Positions 7,031-10,246 of a stretch of 10,246 nt of DNA are shown piece after piece. Location: the NCBI GenBank assembly GCA_934654585.1, contig CAKUGF010000035.1:1-10246 (forward strand), written 5' to 3'. The position numbers were made by a program, and so were the translations under genes. The notes below the pieces were generated by a model. It did no database searches. It saw only the letters and a list, made by a program, of their open reading frames with translations, and was not told the DNA's origin. The stretch is from an uncultured Collinsella sp. (GTDB lineage Bacteria > Actinomycetota > Coriobacteriia > Coriobacteriales > Coriobacteriaceae). Within the stretch, counting starts at the first letter, position 1. Each line of letters starts with the position of its first letter.

Positions 7031-7789
7031 ATGCTGATCGAGACCCTTTCGGTCTTTCCGGAGATGTTTGAGCCCGTTATGTCCACGTCGATCTTGGGCC
7101 GTGCCCGCAAGGCCGGCCTTTTTGATTTTAAGGCGTATAACCTGCGCGACTGGACGCACGACCGCCATCGCACCGTCGATGACGAGCCGTACGGCGGCGG
7201 GCAGGGCATGCTCATGAAGGTCGAGCCTATCGCCGAGGCCATCGAGTCCATCAGCTCCGAGGGTCTCAGGCCCACCGTGGTGTTCTTCACCCCCTGCGGC
7301 GAGCCCTTTACGCAGCATGTGGCAGAGCGTCTGCTCAAAAGCGAGCGTCTGCTGTTCGTGTGCAGCCGTTACGAGGGCGTCGACGAGCGTGCGTATGCGT
7401 ATGCCGACGAGCGCCTGTCGATTGGCGACTACGTGCTCACGGGCGGCGAGCTGCCCGCCATGGTCGTGGCCGACGCTGTCGTGCGTCTCATTCCGGGCGC
7501 CCTGGGCGACGAGATGAGCAACGTGGATGAGTCGTTCTCGACCGCCGAGGACGGAGGCCTGCTTGAGTACGCGCAGTACACCCGTCCGGCCGAGTTCAAC
7601 GGCGAGGGCGTGCCTCCGGTGCTCGTGAGCGGCGACCACGCCAAGGTCGATGCGTGGCGTCGCAAGAATGCCATCGAGCGCACCTGTCGCTGGCGCCCCG
7701 ATCTGATCGAGACGGCGCGCCTTACGCCCCAGGAGCGCGCGTACGCGCAGGAGATTCTGGACGCTACGTATTCGCAGAGCGAGGAGTGA
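7031..7789 (+). CDS. trmD: tRNA (guanine-N1)-methyltransferase TrmD
   Basis: TrmD methylates G37 next to the anticodon of tRNAs using S-adenosylmethionine, which prevents +1 frameshifting. It is a SPOUT-family enzyme with a trefoil knot. The 252-residue product has DDEPYGGGQGM (50-60), RYEGVDER (113-120), SIGDYVLTGGE (130-140) and SGDHAKVDAWRR (200-211). The ATG at 7031 follows GGGAGG (7020-7025). In the linker with the catalytic Asp, other TrmDs I remember read EDSFSTGLL. Here the sequence is DESFSTAEDGGLL (166-178), with the acidic pair reversed and about three extra residues. lepB follows after two bases. The usual next gene, rplS, is absent. Confidence 0.95.
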   Translation: MLIETLSVFPEMFEPVMSTSILGRARKAGLFDFKAYNLRDWTHDRHRTVDDEPYGGGQGMLMKVEPIAEAIESISSEGLRPTVVFFTPCGEPFTQHVAERLLKSERLLFVCSRYEGVDERAYAYADERLSIGDYVLTGGELPAMVVADAVVRLIPGALGDEMSNVDESFSTAEDGGLLEYAQYTRPAEFNGEGVPPVLVSGDHAKVDAWRRKNAIERTCRWRPDLIETARLTPQERAYAQEILDATYSQSEE

Positions 7790-7791
7790 GA

Positions 7792-8355
7792 ATGGTTCCA
7801 TCGCAGCATTCCGCGCTGAGGAGCGCTTTTGAGTGGGTTGCGGTCGTCGCAATCGCACTCGCCGCCACCTTCCTGATCCGTACGTTTGTCGTCGAGCCCT
7901 TTGTGGTGCCTACCGGCTCCATGGAGTCCACGATCGAGATCGGTGATCAGATCCTGGCGCAAAAGGTGACGCTTGAGCTCGGCCAGCCCGTCAGCCAAGG
8001 CGACATCGTGGTGTTCCACAACCCCGATGCCACGTCCGAGCATGATGTGCTGGTAAAGCGCGTCATTGCCACGGCCGGCCAGACGGTCGATTTGCAGGAC
8101 GGGAAGGTCGTTGTTGACGGCCAGGCGCTCGACGAGGACTATACGACTGGCATGAGCTGGCCGCTTTCGGTCCAGGCGCCCGCCGCCCAGGTGAGCTATC
8201 CCTACACCGTCCCCGACGACTGTGTGTGGGTGATGGGCGACAACCGCGAGAACTCAGCCGACTCCCGCTACTTTGGCCCGGTCGACCGCTCCGATTTGAT
8301 CGCCGTGGCGCTCGTTCGCTATTGGCCGCTCAACCGCATCGGCGCTATCGACTAA
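7792..8355 (+). CDS. lepB: Type I signal peptidase
   Basis: LepB cuts signal peptides from exported proteins on the outer face of the membrane. The 187-residue product has one N-terminal membrane segment (about 13-30), then the catalytic serine in TGSMESTI (S43), the catalytic lysine in VKRVIA (K89) and the conserved GDNRENSADSR (149-159). A single membrane anchor and this length are typical of Gram-positive enzymes. I chose the ATG at 7792 because GAGGAG (7781-7786) lies five bases upstream, overlapping the end of trmD. An in-frame upstream start at 7654 would lie deep inside trmD. It is probably the last gene of the rpsP operon, though no clear terminator follows. Confidence 0.94.
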   Translation: MVPSQHSALRSAFEWVAVVAIALAATFLIRTFVVEPFVVPTGSMESTIEIGDQILAQKVTLELGQPVSQGDIVVFHNPDATSEHDVLVKRVIATAGQTVDLQDGKVVVDGQALDEDYTTGMSWPLSVQAPAAQVSYPYTVPDDCVWVMGDNRENSADSRYFGPVDRSDLIAVALVRYWPLNRIGAID

Positions 8356-8362
8356 AAACCGC

Positions 8363-8368
8363 TATAGT
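8363..8368 (+). promoter_or_regulatory. Possible -10 box for glyQ
   Basis: TATAGT lies in the 59-base gap between lepB and glyQ and would give a leader of about 40 bases. No matching -35 is visible at 16-18 bases. The gap is too short for a T-box riboswitch. Read-through from lepB is equally possible. Confidence 0.3.
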
Positions 8369-8414
8369 ACAGTACCTAACCGTGTAATCGTTTCGACGAG
8401 GGGATATTAGAGGC

Positions 8415-9326
8415 ATGAACGCTTCATCGCTTTCCTTCCAAGACATTATCCTGCGCCTCCAGCAGTACTGGGGCGAGCAGGGCTGCGTCATTATGCAGCC
8501 CTATGACTCCGAGGTCGGTGCCGGTACCTTCCATACCGCGACCACGCTGCGCTCGCTCGGTCCCGCCGAGTGGCGCACCTGCTATGCGCAGCCCTGCCGC
8601 CGTCCCGCCGACGGCCGCTACGGCGAGAACCCTAACCGCATGCAGCACTACTATCAGTTCCAGGTGCTCATCAAGCCCTCGCCGGTCAATGCCCAGGAGC
8701 TCTACCTGGGTTCGCTGGCCGCCATCGGCCTGGACCCCAACGACCATGACGTCCGCTTTGTCGAGGACGACTGGGAGAGCCCGACGCTCGGCGCCTGGGG
8801 CCTTGGCTGGGAGGTCTGGCTCAACGGCATGGAGGTTACGCAGTTCACGTACTTCCAGCAGGTGGGCGGCATCGAGGTCGACCCCGTTCCCGTCGAGATC
8901 ACCTACGGCCTGGAGCGTATCGCCATGTATGCCCAGGGCGTCAACTCCGTCTACGACCTGGTGTGGAGCTATCTGCCCGACGGTACGCCCATGACCTACG
9001 GCGACGTGTTCCTCGAGAACGAGCGCGAGTTCAGCGCCTACAACTTTGAGGTCGCTAACGTCGAGATGATGCGTCAGAAGTTTGACGACTACGAGGCCGA
9101 GTGCCACTCCTGCCTGGAGCGCAAGCTGCCGCTGCCGGCATACGACTGCGTTATGAAGTGCAGCCATGCCTTCAACCTGCTCGATGCCCGCGGTGCACTG
9201 TCCGCAGTCGAGCGCGCCAACTACATCCTGCGCGTCCGCGCCGTCGCCAAGGCGTGCTGCGAGGCCTACATGGCCGAGGTCGCCGGAATCAACGAGAATG
9301 CCGACCAGGAAGGCGAGGTGGCGTAA
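8415..9326 (+). CDS. glyQ: Glycyl-tRNA synthetase, alpha subunit
   Basis: GlyQ is the catalytic subunit of the two-subunit glycyl-tRNA synthetase, which activates glycine with ATP and charges tRNA-Gly. The 303-residue product matches the family closely: [12 protein letters not shown] (8-19), [13 protein letters not shown] (28-40), [19 protein letters not shown] (62-80), [20 protein letters not shown] (115-134), [15 protein letters not shown] (138-152) and the motif 3 region TYGLER (163-168). The ATG at 8415 has GAGGGGA at 8398-8404, a rather long spacing of 10. The C-terminal helical part holds a cysteine cluster (C230, C233, C245, C249) in a region that has fewer cysteines in homologues I remember. 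glyS starts three bases after its stop. Confidence 0.97.
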   Translation: MNASSLSFQDIILRLQQYWGEQGCVIMQPYDSEVGAGTFHTATTLRSLGPAEWRTCYAQPCRRPADGRYGENPNRMQHYYQFQVLIKPSPVNAQELYLGSLAAIGLDPNDHDVRFVEDDWESPTLGAWGLGWEVWLNGMEVTQFTYFQQVGGIEVDPVPVEITYGLERIAMYAQGVNSVYDLVWSYLPDGTPMTYGDVFLENEREFSAYNFEVANVEMMRQKFDDYEAECHSCLERKLPLPAYDCVMKCSHAFNLLDARGALSAVERANYILRVRAVAKACCEAYMAEVAGINENADQEGEVA

Positions 9327-9329
9327 GCC

Positions 9330-10246
9330 ATGGCAGACGCTAAGGATTTCCTGTTTGAGATCGGTACGGAGGAAATGCCCTCCGCGCCGCTGAACAATGC
9401 CGTCAAGCAGCTTGGCACCATGATCGCCAAGGGTCTCGACGAGGCCGGTCTGGCCCACGGCGAGGTCCGCGTGATCTCGAGCCCGCGTCGTCTTGCCGCG
9501 CTCGTTGCCGATGTCGCCACCGCGACCGATGAGGTTCACGAGGTCAAGCGTGGCCCCGCGGCCAACATCGCCTTCGACGCCGACGGTAACGCCACCAAGG
9601 CCGCCCAGGGCTTTGCCCGCAAGTGCGGTGTGGCTGCCGAGGACCTGGTGCGTCGCGAGGACACCGACGGCCGCGAGTACGTCTTTGCCGAGAAGAACAT
9701 CCCTTCTGCCCCGGCTACCCCGATCCTGACGGCCCTGTGCGAGAAGACCATCGCCGGCCTGCAGTGGCCCAACTACCGCTCCCAGCGCTGGGGCCACGAG
9801 CACGCCACGTTCGTACGTCCGGTCCGCTGGATCTGCTGTCTTCTGGGCGAGGACGTCGTGCCTGTGTCGTTTGCCGACGTGACGAGCGGCAACACCACGC
9901 GCGGTCATCGCGTCCTGGGCCCTGGTGACCATGTGGTCGCCAGCCCCGCTGTCTACGAGCGGGTGCTCGAGGATGCCGGCGTGCTTTCCGCCGAGCGCCG
10001 TCGCGAGGCCATCCTCGCCGGCATCGCCGAGGTCGAGGCCGCCCGTCCCGGCTGCCACGTCGACACGCCCAAGAAGGTCTTCGAGGAGGTCATCAACCTC
10101 TGCGAGTGGCCGACGGTCCTCGTCGGAACCTTCGACGAGGAGTTCCTCAAGGTCCCGCACGAGATCATCTGCGAGTCCATGCTCACCAACCAGCGCTACT
10201 TCCCGATCTATGACGGCGAGGGCAAGCTCACGCGTGAGTTCGTGAT
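9330..10246 (+). CDS. glyS: Glycyl-tRNA synthetase, beta subunit (cut by window end)
   Basis: GlyS provides tRNA binding for the GlyQ2-GlyS2 enzyme. Only the first 305 or so residues of a protein usually near 690 are present, and the frame is open at the window end. It starts MADAKDFLFEIGTEEMPSAP and shows the family blocks SSPRRLAALVADV (50-62), VKRGPAANIAFDADGN (73-88), KAAQGFARKCGV (90-101), FVRPVRW, RGHRVLGPGDH, EWPTVLVGTFDEEFL and NQRYFPIYDGEGKL near the end. The ATG at 9330 has GAGG at 9315-9318. The three-base gap after glyQ suggests coupled translation, which helps equal subunit production. Confidence 0.95.
   Translation, partial: MADAKDFLFEIGTEEMPSAPLNNAVKQLGTMIAKGLDEAGLAHGEVRVISSPRRLAALVADVATATDEVHEVKRGPAANIAFDADGNATKAAQGFARKCGVAAEDLVRREDTDGREYVFAEKNIPSAPATPILTALCEKTIAGLQWPNYRSQRWGHEHATFVRPVRWICCLLGEDVVPVSFADVTSGNTTRGHRVLGPGDHVVASPAVYERVLEDAGVLSAERRREAILAGIAEVEAARPGCHVDTPKKVFEEVINLCEWPTVLVGTFDEEFLKVPHEIICESMLTNQRYFPIYDGEGKLTREFV

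Noticed and set aside
7654..7791. Upstream start for lepB inside trmD
   Set aside because: It would add 46 residues with no match to signal peptidases, and the ATG at 7792 has a good ribosome-binding site.
6418..7858. Two overlapping long minus-strand frames opposite rimM, trmD and lepB
   Set aside because: They overlap strong plus-strand genes and each other, and have no family features.
8356..8414. T-box riboswitch upstream of glyQ
   Set aside because: The gap is only 59 bases, with no terminator hairpin or T-box sequence, and is far too short for one.
8424..10160. A 578-codon open frame on the minus strand
   Set aside because: It is antisense to glyQ and glyS, both certain, and its translation is the Leu/Gly/Val/Asp-rich type typical of such shadows.

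Overview
The window is a dense block of conserved housekeeping genes from a high-GC Gram-positive bacterium. Gene content, the proteins and the frequent TTG start codons fit the Coriobacteriia, and Collinsella is my best guess. This is recognition from memory, not a database result. One detail supports it: the glycyl-tRNA synthetase is the two-subunit GlyQ/GlyS type, whereas many Actinobacteria, such as mycobacteria and streptomycetes, use the single-chain form. I see no mobile element, CRISPR array, rRNA, tRNA or phage gene.

Layout. Bases 1-283 hold a weak open frame of unknown meaning and a good promoter. Bases 284-4289 (+) carry rplU, rpmA, an intrinsic terminator, obgE, nadD, yqeK and rsfS, which serve ribosome structure, ribosome maturation, NAD synthesis and dinucleotide turnover. 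Bases 4290-4406 are a convergent intergenic region full of inverted repeats, including one clear terminator. Bases 4407-5663 (-) are dinB, a translesion DNA polymerase that looks leaderless. Bases 5664-5864 are a divergent promoter region. Bases 5865-8355 (+) carry rpsP, khpA, rimM, trmD and lepB in a tightly packed operon. Bases 8415-10246 (+) are glyQ and a truncated glyS.

How the genes fit together. Most products act on the ribosome or on tRNA. L21, L27 and S16 are structural. Obg, RimM and RsfS assist assembly or silencing. TrmD modifies tRNA, KhpA is a small RNA-binding protein, and GlyRS charges tRNA-Gly. NadD, YqeK and LepB are the metabolic and secretion neighbours usually found with them.

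I found no convincing new biological system. The points most worth a second look are small: the nested inverted repeats between rsfS and dinB, the terminator pressed against the obgE ribosome-binding site, the leaderless dinB start with a partial LexA-like site just downstream, the hairpin that places the rimM start codon in its loop, an Asp/Glu transposition at the TrmD catalytic position, and a cysteine cluster in GlyQ.
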